This document shows, one piece after another, positions 35,554 through 47,600 of a DNA stretch of 64,000 bases. A program made the translations under genes and the position numbers. The notes beneath the pieces were generated by a model, which searched no databases, was not told where the DNA came from, and saw only the letters and a list, made by a program, of their open reading frames with translations. This DNA is from Cycas panzhihuaensis. Its lineage: Eukaryota; Cycadophyta. Position 1 is the first letter of the stretch. Each line of letters opens with the position of its first letter. Where the stretch lies: positions 244,721,741-244,785,740 of the forward strand of contig CM041465.1 of assembly GCA_023213395.1 (NCBI GenBank), read 5' to 3'.

Positions 35554-36462
35554 TAGATTCACATCTACGGGATGGTCTTCTATGCTTATAAGAAAACATA
35601 CTATCAATGGTAGTGGTCGAGTTATGGATGGGATCCTAATGGCACGAGTTTGGGACCCACAAATGGTGCCCAATTACCTTAGGGTAATCTTCGGAAAGAG
35701 GACTCAAGGCAAAGCATTGGGTTACCCCTAAGGAGGAGGCCCACCTACCCCTTGGATGGCCGGGAAGAGGAGGGGGGACTCTAGAAGGTTGTGTCTTCTC
35801 ACAGGAGGAAGAAGGCAGCGTGCAAGTAGGTGCGTGTGATATGTGACGATCTAGGTCAAGTAGGAGAGAGATGTAGACTAGGATTAGGTTGTTATGTAGT
35901 ATGTTAAGTAAGAGTACGCGAAGTATCAAAGGCAAGACTAAGGGACAAATCATCTTACGTATGGATGAGATGGGACTTAAAGACTATGCGGTTCACGTCT
36001 AAATCCTATCTACATACAAAGTAAACAATTTGTCCCTTAGTCTTGCCTTTGATACTTCACGTACTCTTGCTTGACATACTACATAACAACCTAATCCTAG
36101 TCTATATCCCTCTCCTACTTGAGCTAGGTCGTCACATATCACACGCACCTACTTGCACGCTGTCTTCTCCCTCCTGTGAGAAGATGCACCCTTCTAGAGT
36201 CCCCCCTCCTCTTCCCGGCCATCCAAGGGGTAGGTGGGCCTCCTCCTTTGGGGTAACCCAAGGCCTTGCCTTGCGTCCTCTTATCGAAGATTGCCCTAAG
36301 GTAATTGGGCACCATTTGTGGGTCCTGAACTCATGCTTCGGCGCACGGACACCATGCGTGGTGTTCTTTCTTACCATTAGGATCCCATCCATAACTCGAC
36401 CACTACCATTGATAGTCTATTTCCTTCTAAGCATAGAAGACCATCCCATAGACGTGAATCCA
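35554..36462. repeat. Left palindrome of J (LTR 3' end, inverted then direct)
   Basis: Arms 35554-35950 and 36028-36462 are reverse complements (for example tagattcacatctacggg against cccatagacgtgaatcca), with a 77-bp unpaired centre. The right arm has about 38 bp more (around 36335-36372). Arms differ at scattered, mostly transition, positions, so this is not a copying error of assembly. The right arm ends in CA just before the primer-site-like sequence, so it is the true LTR end. Confidence 0.88.
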
Positions 36463-36490
36463 CAGGTGACCATACTGGGGACCCGCCAGT
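36463..36490 (+). promoter_or_regulatory. Probable primer-binding site of J
   Basis: caggtgaccatactggggac follows the LTR end directly. It resembles the GGCGACTC..CTGGGGAC sequence found at this place in Tat/Ogre-type elements as I remember it; the tRNA is not identified. Confidence 0.5.
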
Positions 36491-36705
36491 AGTTGGTGCT
36501 TTTATCTCTTTGTAGCCTCTTATTTCCTACGCCCTTGTGTTGGGCAGCCCCCAACACCCTTTCTCACCTATTGTTATAGCTGTGTCCTATCTCTCTTTGG
36601 GGCCCACCTTGTATGCGACGTTTCTCACGTCGATTGTGAGGTCTTCCCCCTTTAGTCGAGCATACTTCCGACTCTCCTCCTCCATCGTCTTATTCCATTT
36701 CGACA

Positions 36706-38502
36706 ATGGAGGGCTTTTCGTCTGATTGGATGCATCCCAGTTCAACTTCTCACCCTGTGGACCTGTTCACATCCATCCTGGGATCCGCTTATGAGGATCC
36801 CGCCTATTATCCAAATGACCCTCATTACTATTACAACCCTCATATTCCTGATGTATTTCCTCATCATGAGCCTTACCCCCAAGGGGAAGACTCCTATGAG
36901 GAATGCCCTAAGGGTGCAACCTCATTTGAGGTTCCCTCCACCACATACGAACAAACTAAAACCCCTCTCATTGATGTGGTTAAAGTCCTTAGCCAATACC
37001 TCCTGGCTAACCAACATTTGCCATGTCCCAAGTGGATTGAAGACATCTTGCGTAGCAAGATGCCTTCCTCATCCGCTTCCACTCACCCTTCATCTAACAC
37101 TACTTCTAATGCTTCTGTCCCTCCCGTAGGGACACGCCCCACTTCGTCTTCCACTTTGAAGGTGAATGGAGCATCCTCAACTATCCAATCTGGTCCCACT
37201 CCTTCCAAGACCACTTCGGTTATAGCATTCTCCCAAATTGGGATTGCTATACCCATTCCATCTCAAGCGAACATGCCGCCTATAACGGTGGTGTATTCGC
37301 ATACTATTGGGCCTAAGGGCCCCCCTTACACATCTTTGCATGGTTATGTGGGCCCTACTCCCACATTCCCGGTCAGTTCCTCTTTCCATGTCCCCCCTGG
37401 ATATGCATCACATCCATGGGGGCATGCGGGAGGGGGCTATTTTGCCACTTCTGGCGTGGATCCATTGCATCCATATGGGATGGCACCACCTACGGGTGGC
37501 CCATATGAGCGTAATCCAACTCCGCATCTGACCGCCCTACCCACTTGTGTGGCTCCACATATTACGCCTACGCAAGGGGGGTTTGGGACATCACATGGTT
37601 CTTTTCCTAGGGTTCCCTTTCATCAAAGGGGGGCCTAAGGAACAATGGGTCCTATTTACTCATCTTCTCTTTACCCCACACCTAGTGGGGCTTATGTTAA
37701 TCCTATAGTCCAAACGAGGGGACACCCCATTGTGGACTATAGATCTACACCTTTATCCATGGAGGCGTTAAAGACTAACCTTCTGCCTCACCCCCTAGAA
37801 GTCCCCAAATTTGATAGGACTTCTTCCCAGGATCCCATGGAGCATGTCCGTAGCTTTTCTATGGCATGCATCGATTTCTAGGCTTATGACCATATCTTGA
37901 TGAAGCTATTTCCAAGATCTTTGCAAGGCAATGCCCTTAAATGGTTCTATCACCTTCCTGCCCATTCTATCTCCACTTTTCAGCAGTTAGTGGATGTGTT
38001 CATCTCTTATTTCAGTGTAGCTCATCCCTTTGAAAGTGGGATTAAGTCCTTGTTATCGCTAAAGTAAGGTCACGATGAGCTTAATCGTGACTTTGTGAGG
38101 CGGTTTCATGATCTCCTTCACTCTATGAAGGCATCTTTGCCTGAGGAGTTGAAACAAGACATCTTTGTTAATGCACTTCGTCCCAAAGTACACATAGAGG
38201 TCCTCAAAATGGGGGCCACTACATGCGACTCCGTGATTGCGAAGTGTCTTGCTATCGAGGCTATTAAGATCCAAGCCAGTCTCAAGAAACCTCTTAAGCC
38301 CTCACAATGGCGTAAGGCACCTCCTCCTACGAAGGAGGTTAAAACCCAATCTCAAGGGACTAAACCCCCTTCTCATCTAGTTGAGAAGACTTTAAATCCC
38401 ATTACTTCAACTATACACTCATTCGAGCATACTATGAAGGAGCTTAAGCTTCAAGCTCCTTCCTCCCCCACTTCAAACATGCAAGTGCATCAAACTTCTT
38501 AA
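36706..38502 (+). pseudogene. Element J gag (Retrotrans_gag type), three nonsense codons in one frame
   Basis: A single frame from ATG 36706 to 38502. An N-terminal Pro/Ser/Thr-rich part of about 310 residues is followed by the gypsy Gag core: LEVPKFDRTSSQDPMEHVRS, AYDHILMKLFPRSLQGNALK, WFYHLPAHSISTFQQLVDVF, GHDELNRDFVRRFHDLLHSM. Stops at 37636 (TAA), 37879 (TAG) and 38065 (TAA) each stand where CAA or CAG is expected, and the frame is unshifted throughout. Further downstream (about 38570) WYAVHRECYHDNSRC resembles the His/Cys motif of Tat Gag. Gag would build the particle; this copy needs readthrough and is inactive. Confidence 0.88.
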
Positions 38503-40046
38503 GCCGCACCGCATAAAGGCGGTAGCTTCCAATCTTCTCAAGAGAGGAAGTCAAATTCCCCTTCTGAGAAGAAGTGGTACGCGGTGCATAGGGAGTGTTA
38601 TCATGACAACTCGCGTTGTAGGGCCCAACACCCTGATCGAGCCCCACCGTGCAACTAATCACCTAAACGGGCGTCAAGGCCCAACCTTGACCAACCCGTA
38701 CATCCAGATCCGTTCCTCAAACACGGGGAACATGATCGAGATTCTCAGCCTAGAAACGACTAGAATTGAGGAAGATCCTCGATCCCTCATCCTTCCCACG
38801 ATAAGGGGAAGGGTTCGAGGCGTTCTCCCTCTTCCTCCCATTCTTCCGATCGTGACTCCCGATCACCTTCACATTCCCGAGGCAAGGGAAAGAAAGTGAT
38901 CCAGATGCTTGAGACCACTCTGTCATACGTGGTCACCCGATCTCACTTGACGAAGGAGGCAAACAGCGCCACTTCGTCCATCTCGCATTCTAATTCACTT
39001 CCGGAAGATCCTACTACGGAAATCTCATCACTCCCTAAGAGTATTCCTATGTGCCCCGATCGCTATGACTTCTGAAGAGCACTTACCCAACCATCTGGGA
39101 AGGGTAAGACCTTTTCAGTGGTCGCAGAGCTCCATACTGTTGCCACGGGGATGTCCATTATGGATGTCTTGAGGAGTTGCCCAGAGCAACGTGCTCCTCT
39201 TCTTGAGGCTTTAGGATTAAGCGATGTACCCATTCACTCTTTGGGGACCACCCAAACCTGTGAACTGGTTATTTCGTTTGATCCCAAAGACCTCCCACCA
39301 GCCGACGAAGGGGAACGTCAATGGAACATCCCTTTCACCATTATGGTTGACACTCCTGAGCACACCTTGCGAAGGACTGTTGTAGATAACGGTTCTTCCG
39401 TTAATGCCATGCCCTTACGCATTATACAAGAGCTTGGTATTTTCGCCTTGGAACCCGTCCCATGGTGATCTCAAGGCTACGATGGTAGCAAAAGGACCCT
39501 GTTAGGTTCTGTTTCCATCCCTCTCACCCTCGAGGAGAAAACGGTCCTAACAAGCATTGTTGTTGTCGACGTCGACGTCGACTACAACGATGGCTCGACC
39601 AAAGGGGAGCCGTGTGTTCTACCCGTTGGGGGCAACTTAAGTTTGTCCATGATGGACAAATGAAGGTTGTCACCCGCGAGCACCCAGTGACTCGACATTC
39701 GCATCAATCCCCTTGGGCGAATCGCGATCAAGTTAAGGGAACCAAGCTTCCCTCTAACCTTGCTTCAGCTTGTTCGATCGGCATCCCTGATCCTTTTCAT
39801 GCCGAGGAAGATTTCGCACTTCCTCCTTCTAGCTCTACATGTTTTGCTCCTATTGGTGTTGGGAACTACAGGTACCTCGTCGTCCTTGACGACGAGGAGT
39901 CTGATGTGGAGGACGATGTCCTCCCCCATTTTGTTTCCCTCTTATGCACTAGTAAGAAGGGCCCTTCTCGAGCCAGGTCCCAACTTGGTATTCCTCCCGT
40001 AAGGGAGACTACTCATCCTATTGGATCTCACTATGCTTCGAAATAA
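38503..40046 (+). pseudogene. Element J gag C-terminus and aspartic protease
   Basis: The Ser/Arg/Lys-rich stretch (38740-38905) continues from gag. The frame 39118-39468 holds the protease: FTIMVDTPEHTLRRTVVDNG then SSVNAMPLRIIQELGI. The D-N-G-S box near 39390 fits the Tat form of the retropepsin site. Stops at 38503-39117 interrupt it. After 39468 a stop and frame changes follow; 39612-40046 is open with an acidic stretch (DDEESDVEDDVL) and may be the linker toward RT. Confidence 0.82.
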
Positions 40047-40620
40047 GCCTAAACTACCACCTTACGGGTGTCCTCGCTCTTCTTCCCAGTAGATTGAGCG
40101 ACCTCCTAAGGTAGTTTTCTCTTTTGGTTCCTCCCGCGGAACCCCTTCGCCTCCCTTCCCATGGAGGCCTCACCTTCCAAATTGGGTGCTTTGTCCTTGT
40201 CACTTTTCAGTCAGGGGACATCTCCCAGTTCTGTTGGCGCTTTGGAGTATCCACTACTCCTCTCTTCATGTTTCCTTCGCATATTCCACTATGCTCCCCC
40301 ATGGACTTATAGCTTGCCCCATCTCCTAGTCCCACATATGTCCATCGCCTGCATCTCTGGTGATCGTGTGTCCCTACTAGGTATGTGGCCCTATGTGGAA
40401 GGAAGCGCATGCATCAAACTATAATAATAAATAAATAATATAACAAACAAATATCATCATCACATCACATCATCATCATATCATCACATATGTGCAAAAT
40501 CCTCATGTATCATATCATGGAAATGGTGTGGTACATCCTGGGAAGTCAGATTCCTTGCAGGGGGTACAATCATGTGGTCGTGTATGGTGACCCCCTAGAG
40601 GTTCGTGCTTTCTCTCTGTC
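40047..40620. other. Element J: junction where RT and integrase should be
   Basis: No RT (F/YxDD) or integrase motif in any frame. AT-rich simple repeats (ataataataaataaata, then catcatcaca units) at 40425-40495 mark the change from pol-linker to the 3' region. A large deletion or a non-autonomous build would explain it. Confidence 0.6.
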
Positions 40621-42660
40621 GTAGTGCATAGCTCATATACTACTCTATTGTTGCTCTGCTCCTGGGGCATCATCTCCTGGTCGATGTGATCCCTCTCCTA
40701 GGGACCACATCCCTCCGAAACTCCTCATGAGTCTCTGTGAGCTCCCTGCCTCACTCCCCTTGTCCCGTGGCCTCCTCGGGGTCATCATTGCCGTGTGGGT
40801 CCGTGTCCTACTCCGTGCCGACCTTGACACCACCATGTCCTCCACCAGTCGATCATATCACACTTGGATATGATACCACTCCATCTCTATGAGACGGAGC
40901 CTCTCCTCCATCCCCTGGAGTCTCTCCTCTAGCACTATCACCCGGATATAGCTCTCCATATTCCCTCCAGCTCCTCCCTCAGCCTCTAGTGCTTGCACTT
41001 GCACCTGTAAGGTGTCCCTCTCGACTTAGATGGCATCCATCTCAGCCTGCTGTCGTCCTGCATGTGCCTCGTGCTCTTGAAACTCTGCCACCCATATGTC
41101 TCTCTCCCATATCAATGGGACGAATGCCACTATGTGACCGCCCGCCGCTCTAAGCTCATCTCCTGCCTAGATGGGAGGCTGTCCCTCTATGTAGGCCCAA
41201 GGGAATATCTCTTAGACTATTGCCCCCACTAGCCTCTACATGTCTACCATACCTACAATCCAACATACTGCATGTCAGTCCATGTTTATCAAACCAAAAT
41301 CAAACTATCTATCTGGCAATCAAACGACAACAGGAAAAGGCTATGTCTCACCTGGTGCAGCGGCCAGCTCCTCGACTTGGGTGACTACCTCTCCTTCTGA
41401 TGCCCCCCCAGCTACCGATACCTCCTCCTCTGGTACCTTCTCCACTATGGTCTCTCTCCTCTCCATGACTGGCTCTACTGTCACCTCTCTGGATCTCCTC
41501 ACGATCTGTAGCCTCTAGGCTCGGGTCACTGGACCCCTCTCCTCTACAGCTCCTGATGGGCCTACCTCTCTGTCAGTAGTCCCAGATGGCCCTGCTCCTC
41601 CACCTGCTGTCCTTGATGGACCTGCCTCTCCCGCAGGTCGTGATGGGCCAGCCCCATCATCTCTGTCTCCACCCTCGTCGTCTCCTGGGGGCACCCCTTC
41701 TCGTCTTGCCTCGTCATCGCTATCCCACCTCATCGCCCTGTATGGATCTGCTATGTAGTTTGTCATGGTGAGGAGGTCTAGTGATGTGGCCTCTACTGAG
41801 CGTCGGACATGAGCCTGGTCCTTTATCCCTCTCAGTTTAGTCTGCCATCTGTAGACCATTGGGGCCCACTCTGCGATAGGGTGTGGTCCCCCAGTTGGTG
41901 CCACTGCTCCAAAATTATCAAAAACCAACACTGTAATAGTGTGTTGTATGATAATCCTCCCTTGCCTGCTACCCTAATGGCGTCTAGCTGTGCGATGAGG
42001 TTCGTCGCTATCAGGGTGGCCAAATCCATCCTTTCGCCTGCCTCGCATCAACGCACTGCATCCATCCATCCTCCTGGGATGTCCCTATAGTTCTATTTCT
42101 AGGAAATCCGAAATAGAATGCATAAAGTGATTAACTTCCTCACCCGAGGAATCCCTAATATAACCATAGCCTGGAGAGGAATCCCTCACCTCTCCCATCT
42201 GTCTGATCCTATGAAAAATGTTGTTGCCTCTCTGTATGCTGCCTCATTGCTAGGCAGCGCTCCTAGTGCCACTGGCCTCCCAGTCACCGGTACCCCCAGT
42301 ATCTTCTTAATGTCTCCTAGTGTCACTGTTACGTCTCCCACCTAGGGTAGGTGGAAGACGTGTCTCCTCCTATCCCAATGTGACACGATATCTATCAGTA
42401 GCCTCTGGTCTGATATGTACTGAGGTGTCCTCACTACCTTCAGTAGCCCACATCTCCATAGGACTCCCTTGTCCTCCCTACTCATCATCTCGATGAAGCT
42501 CAACATAGCCATGCCTATGTTTTCATGATTTTCCACCGCGATCACAACTTACAAATGCCACAAAACTCGTCAGACCTTAGCCTATACTGGCTCTCTATCT
42601 CTTAGACTGTCCATCAGCTCCACCTGATCGAGATTTGAGGCCCCTCGGGCCCCCATCTCC
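40621..42660 (-). pseudogene. Antisense ORF of J: plant mobile domain, Gly/Pro-rich linker, coiled coil
   Basis: On the minus strand from about 42545: GLLKVVRTPQYISDQRLLID, IVSHWDRRRHVFHLP, a TAG at the Trp position, VGDVTVTLGDIKKILGVPVT, GRPVALGALPSNEAAY. The order W, FHLP, GDVTVTL, GVPVTGRPV is that of the plant mobile domain (PF10536, as in MAIN/MAIL proteins). Then 41931-41515 reads EWAPMVYRWQTKLRG, MTNYIADPYRAMRWDSDDE and GPSRPAGEAGPSRTAGG repeats. Near 41090-40900 comes an acidic coiled coil (VAEFQEHEAHAGRQQAEMDA, ERDTLQVQVQALEAEG). A frame change near 42130 may be a frameshift or a former intron. Tat elements are known to carry antisense ORFs in their 3' region. Function unknown. Confidence 0.75.
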
Positions 42661-42745
42661 TTTTTTTTGCAGTTCTGCCTTGGCAGCACGCTAAACTTCG
42701 TGGTACCGTAGAGTTTAGCCCAGGTCCCGCAGCGATCGGGGCACT

Positions 42746-42779
42746 ACGGCAAAGATCGCGGCATCGCGATCTTTGCCGT
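42746..42779. repeat. Perfect 15-bp inverted repeat upstream of the antisense ORF
   Basis: acggcaaagatcgcg, gcat, cgcgatctttgccgt. GC-rich and perfect, in a region otherwise full of transitions. It lies between the antisense promoter-like box and the antisense ORF, so it could act in its transcript or be a protein-binding site; this is inference. Confidence 0.8.
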
Positions 42780-42792
42780 GGTGCAAACGGCA

Positions 42793-42814
42793 CCCCCCCC
42801 CCCCCCCCCCCCCC
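42793..42814. repeat. Poly(C) tract
   Basis: 22 consecutive C, followed by gaaa and seven G. A hairpin or i-motif/G-quadruplex-like structure is possible, and length may be uncertain in the assembly. Confidence 0.85.
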
Positions 42815-43218
42815 GAAAGGGGGGGTTTTCCTGCCCAAAAACCAAAAAAAATCCTTCTTGGGTGGGCCCACCGAGACCAGGGCTACCTAATGCCCCAGTC
42901 CTGCCTCTCTCTGGGTCTAGTTTAGACTCCAGAAGGCCTTTTTCTGCCCTTATGGGGCCTAAAACTTACACAAAAACTACAAAAAGCTGTAAATTCAAAA
43001 TCGTGAGATGGGTCAGGTTTTCTAGGATCCACTCACCAGATTTGGCCTGGCGCTCATTATCTTGTCTCGATAATCCCGATGGCTGTCCCTCGACTCCGAT
43101 TTGACGGTCAGATCTCCCTCTGCATGCCTCCGAAGTCAGGTGGCACTCCGCTGCGTAAGGGAATGGCTCTAGATTCGCTCGAGAGCCTATGAAAATGAAT
43201 TCCATTTTCGTCGATTTT

Positions 43219-43228
43219 CCTTATATAG
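43219..43228 (-). promoter_or_regulatory. TATA-like box for the antisense ORF of J
   Basis: Minus strand CTATATAAGG in a GC-rich surrounding (preceded by ccccgc). It faces the antisense ORF about 0.6 kb downstream, with the C-tract and inverted repeat in between. Confidence 0.55.
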
Positions 43229-43776
43229 GCGGGGGCCCCAACGGGCAATGTCTCCATTTTCAATCTCGTGGCAGTCCTTTGGACCATCTCCTACCCCCGA
43301 TCACCTTTGCCTTCTGGCCCTGTCTCTCGTTGTGCCCCCACAGCCTCTGGTTCGCTCTTTCTTATGGATGCATTTATAGCACCCTGTCCATACATTTTTC
43401 ACAGGGTCCTTTTATCTCGTTTTACGTGTCACTCCCATGCATGCCCGACTTTATACTTGTTTGGCTCATTTCGCCATCTTAGACCCGTTTTTGCAGCTCG
43501 TTCCTGCTCCCGGGGCCCCCAAAGGGAATGCTCCCTCCGCTCGGAGTCATTCTTTGCTTTCTAAAGCAACCTTTGGCACCCTGGGATGCCCTTTTTTCTG
43601 CCCACTCTCAGTCGGTGGTCGAGAAGCCTGCTCTGGTCCTTGGGTAGCCTTGCTGCCAGGTCCTCCTACCCTTCACGACCATTTATTGCTTGCCATTCGA
43701 GTCTCTTTTTGCTCCGACTCTTATACCATTGTATATTTTCACTACTGAGGCTTTTTTCCGTCATCATCTATCATCA

Positions 43777-44199
43777 TCCATGTCTCTCTACATCTTTACC
43801 GATGGCAAAAGCCGCTGTAATCCTGGACCTTCAGCTGCTGCCTGGATTCTTCGCAGCTCTTCCGGACATGACTTCCTGCATTCTGGAATCTTCCTCCCTG
43901 AGGCTACCAATAACGAAGCTGAGTACACAGCTGTTATTGAGGCTCTTACCGATGTGCTCTGTTTCCATCACGGATCGATTGTTCTTCTTTGTGACTCCCA
44001 GGTTGTGGTGTCCCATCTCACTCAGGTTTACCAAGTGCAATGTCCTCACTTGAGAGCCCCTGCTTTGACCGCTAGATCCATGTTGGCTTGTTTTTAATCT
44101 ATCGACATTCGACATATCCCTCGGGCTCTTAATGCTGAGGTAGATAGTCTTGTTCACCTCATCCTTGAGCGTCGCCTTCCTCTTCTTGTTGACCATCCC
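43777..44199 (+). pseudogene. Second-type RNase H domain (aRNH) of J, one nonsense codon
   Basis: SMSLYIFTDGKSRCNPGPSA, then AAWILRSSSGHDFLHSG, FLPEATNNEAEYTAVIEALT, SIVLLCDSQVVVSHLTQVYQ; after one TAA at 44095, IDIRHIPRALNAEVDSLVHL. The four acidic catalytic residues are visible: D in FTDG, E in NNEAEY, D in CDSQ, D in AEVDSL. The GNPG-type motif and N-x-A-E-Y mark the RNase HI/archaeal-like type acquired by Tat elements, distinct from the gypsy RNase H next to RT. Here it stands alone, between the antisense ORF and the 3' LTR. RNase H removes RNA from the RNA-DNA hybrid. Confidence 0.85.
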
Positions 44200-44608
44200 T
44201 GAGACTTATCCGGTTGTTCTGTCACCCAAGTCCCAGGCCGTCATGCGCATCACCTTGCGATCTGTTCGCACCTCTGAAAGTTAACCGCTAATGAGGTTAA
44301 ACTATGGCGACTACCAGTTTTGCTCACTTATTTCTTCTACTTAATCATGCACATCTCTTTGCATCTTTTTATGATGGGGGCAGCCCCCTCATCCTTCTTA
44401 TCTTCCAGTCGATTCCCGGGTGGTACATAGGCAGCCCCTATATGGTCTCCACCCCTGTCCTCGTATCCATGCATTTCGTCACAACACTTGCCGGCACCCT
44501 TGACTCTTGTTATGATCATAATTTATATATATACATATACATGTGCTACTAACAGTTGTGTTGCCAGCATTTGCCATTACACTATGCTTCTGAGCGGCGA
44601 AGCTCTGC

Positions 44609-44622
44609 TGCCAAGGGGGCAG
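44609..44622 (+). promoter_or_regulatory. Element J polypurine-like tract
   Basis: The run ccaagggggcag precedes TGTTTCTCGG, which I take as the LTR start. The purine run is short but correctly placed. Confidence 0.65.
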
Positions 44623-47600
44623 TGTTTCTCGGCTACTAGGAATGGATACGGAGAGGTCGACTTAGGTAAGTGCATGTATGTTTCTCACTTTATTTTCGCT
44701 TTTTGTGAGAAGTACTTACTTGCATGCTACATGTTTCTTGTAGATGGTTTACATCATCTACACCTCTTTACCCTATGACGACTATAGCGGGGGCACACTT
44801 TCAGCAACTGTGGCACCCCGGTGGCCGTGCCGCCTCCCGTAATCTTCTCTACTCCTCTTAAGGCTTATTTGACTTATGTGATAATTATTTGTTATGTTAT
44901 TTTATCACCACTTAGTCTCCTTGTTGTGTCCTTGAGCCCCTTGATTGCTTTTTTGTGGTTCTTGGTCCTTTGTTTGCCCCTAAGCAGGTGGGCCCGCCCT
45001 CCTACCGGCCTCTTAGTACCCTGGCCCACAGCCCTAGCTGGCTGTTTGGGCCAATTTAGTCCTCTGGCCCTGCACTACGACAGAGTTCGTGGTACTGTGG
45101 TGATTACCGTGGTACCATGATCTTACCGCGGTGCATCTGTCATGTTTTATTTTTTAAAACCACCATGGAAATTCTCGCATTTATTGCAGAATTACCACGT
45201 GTCCTTTGGCCCACCTCAACCAAACCCTAGTCACTCGATTAGGGTTGGGGCTAAGTATTTAAGCTCATCTTAACTCTTTTTTTTTTTTTGGCTATCTTTC
45301 AAACGAACACTAAGGAAATTCACCCTGCTCTCTGCTCTGCTACACTCTCAGGCCCTACAACTTCTCCTCTGTGCCCAGCCCTCCATAGGCCTCATTGTGA
45401 CATCCTCACAGCCCATTGCATGCCTTGGAGGGGGCATTCTTGAGGAGTTTTTAGGGTCTATTCACTTAGGCAAGCACTAAGTTATTTCAGAAGCGGGATT
45501 TCTCTCAGCCACCTCAGCAGGGGCCCTATACCTGCTGCATCTCAACGTTCTTCACAGGTTTTCAGCCTCTTCTTACTAGGCTCTCGCAGAGGCAAACGCC
45601 TCCTCACCTTCCTTTGAGGTATTTATTGATTTGAAGCTCCTTTCTTGCTCAGTTTATACCTAGCATTATGCATGCTTATTGCTAGTCTCTTTTTCTTTGC
45701 TTCCAGAGTTTGTCTATTGATTTTCCTTAGTTATTTCTCTATTGTTTGAGGCCCCTCTCCTACATTTCATGCCCAGGACAATGGCACAAGAGGATCTCAC
45801 AGGGTTTGGGATAGAGCTGGGTGGATTACGTACCACCCTTGCGCTCCCAAGAGGCTTCTGCCCTCCAACCCTCCTCTTTTGCCCCCGTGATGTCCCTGGA
45901 GTGGGCAAGGGATTAGGGGATCATTTCCAACCGCTGAAACCAGCGTTTGCACCTATTTCAACGCTGGTTTGCAGGCTTATTTCTCCCATCCGGGCAATGC
46001 ATAAGCCACGAAGGCTCCTTCTAGGTCAACTCCTCCCCCAACGGCCTGGTTTGCTCCCTATAGCACTCCAGCCCATCGTGGACTTCCTTGAGCTCTCTTC
46101 ATCCTCTTGTTACCCCTGTTTACAGCCAATTTTCGCAGCCATACCCTCGCAGCCCCGTGGCTCCTTAAGGGAGGGTAGGGTTGCCTTTTGCGGAAGGCGG
46201 GTCACTCCGAGGCTCGCCTATTTACATACCCTTCATTTGTATATTTTTAGATTATAATCTATTGTTGTAAACTTATGATTGGTGAGTACTAACGTGTATG
46301 TGTAGAGATCTAGCTTTTTGTCATATACATGTATATGTTTTGGTGCTCTTCCTTGCATTGTTAGCCTCCTTTCTCCGGAAGGGAGTCCTTGTAGACTATA
46401 AACTTATGATTAGTGAGTACTAACGTGTATGTGTAGAGATCTAGCTTTTTGGCATATACATGTATATGTTTTGGTGCTCTTCCTTGCATTGTTAGCCTCC
46501 TTTCTCTGGAAGGGAGTCCTTGCACAAGGACTCCCTTCCAGAGAAAGGAGGCTAACAATGCAAGGAAGAGCACCAAAACATATACATGTATATGCCAAAA
46601 AGCTAGATCTCTACACATACACGTTAGTACTCACAAATCATAAGTTTACAGTAATAGACTATAGTCTAAAAATATACAAATGAAAGGTATGTAAATAGGC
46701 AAGTCTCGGAGTGACCCGCCTCCTGTAGAGGGCAACCCTACCCTCCCTCAAAGAGCCACGAGGCTACAAGGATATGGCTACGAAAACCGGCTGTAAACAA
46801 GGGTAATAAGAGTATGAAGAGAGCTCAAGGAAGTCCACGATGGGCCGGAGTGCTATAGGGAGCAAACTAGGCCATTGGAGGAGGAGTTGAGCTACAAGGA
46901 GCCTTCAGGGCTTATGCGTTGCCTAGATGGGAGAAATAAGCCTGCAAACTAGCGTTGCAACAGGTGCAAACGCTGGTTTCAATGGCTGGAAATGATCCCC
47001 TAATCCCTTGCCCACTCCAAGGACAGCACGAGGCAAAAGAGGAGGGTTTGGAGGGCGAAAGCCTCTTGGAAGCACAAGGGTGGTACGAAATCCACCCAGC
47101 TCTATCCCAAACCCTCTGAGATCTTCTTGTGCCGTTGTCCTGGGCGTGAAACGCATGAGAGGGGCCTCGAACAGCAGAGAAATAGCTAAGGAAAATCAAG
47201 AGACAAACTCTGGAAACAAAGAAAAAGAGACTAGCAACAAGTATACATAGTGCTGCATATGAACTGAGCAAGAAAGGAGCTTTCAATCAACAAATACCTC
47301 AAAGGAAGGTGAGAGCCTGCTGAGAAGAGGCTGAAAACATGTGAAGAAGGCTGAAATGCAGTAGGTATAGGGCCCCTGTTGAGGCGGCTAAGAGAAATCC
47401 CACTTCTGAAACAACTTAGTGCTTGCTTGGGCGAAGAGACCCTGAAAACTCCTCAAGAATGCCCCCTACGGGATGTGCAATGGGCTATGAGGATGTCACA
47501 GCGAGGCCTATGGAGGGTTGGGCGTAGAGGAGAAGTTGTAGGTCCTGAGAGTGCAGCAGAGCAGAGAGCAGGGCGAATTTCCTTAGTGTTCATTCGAAAG

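Noticed and set aside
36706-37638. 310-residue open frame that could look like a host gene
   Set aside because: It runs in the same frame into a gypsy Gag core after single nonsense codons and lies between LTR parts; it is the N-terminal part of J gag.
43189-43748. Overlapping open frames on the plus strand just before the RNase H
   Set aside because: No motifs, GC-rich sequence with few stops, different frames overlap; more likely upstream region of the antisense ORF.
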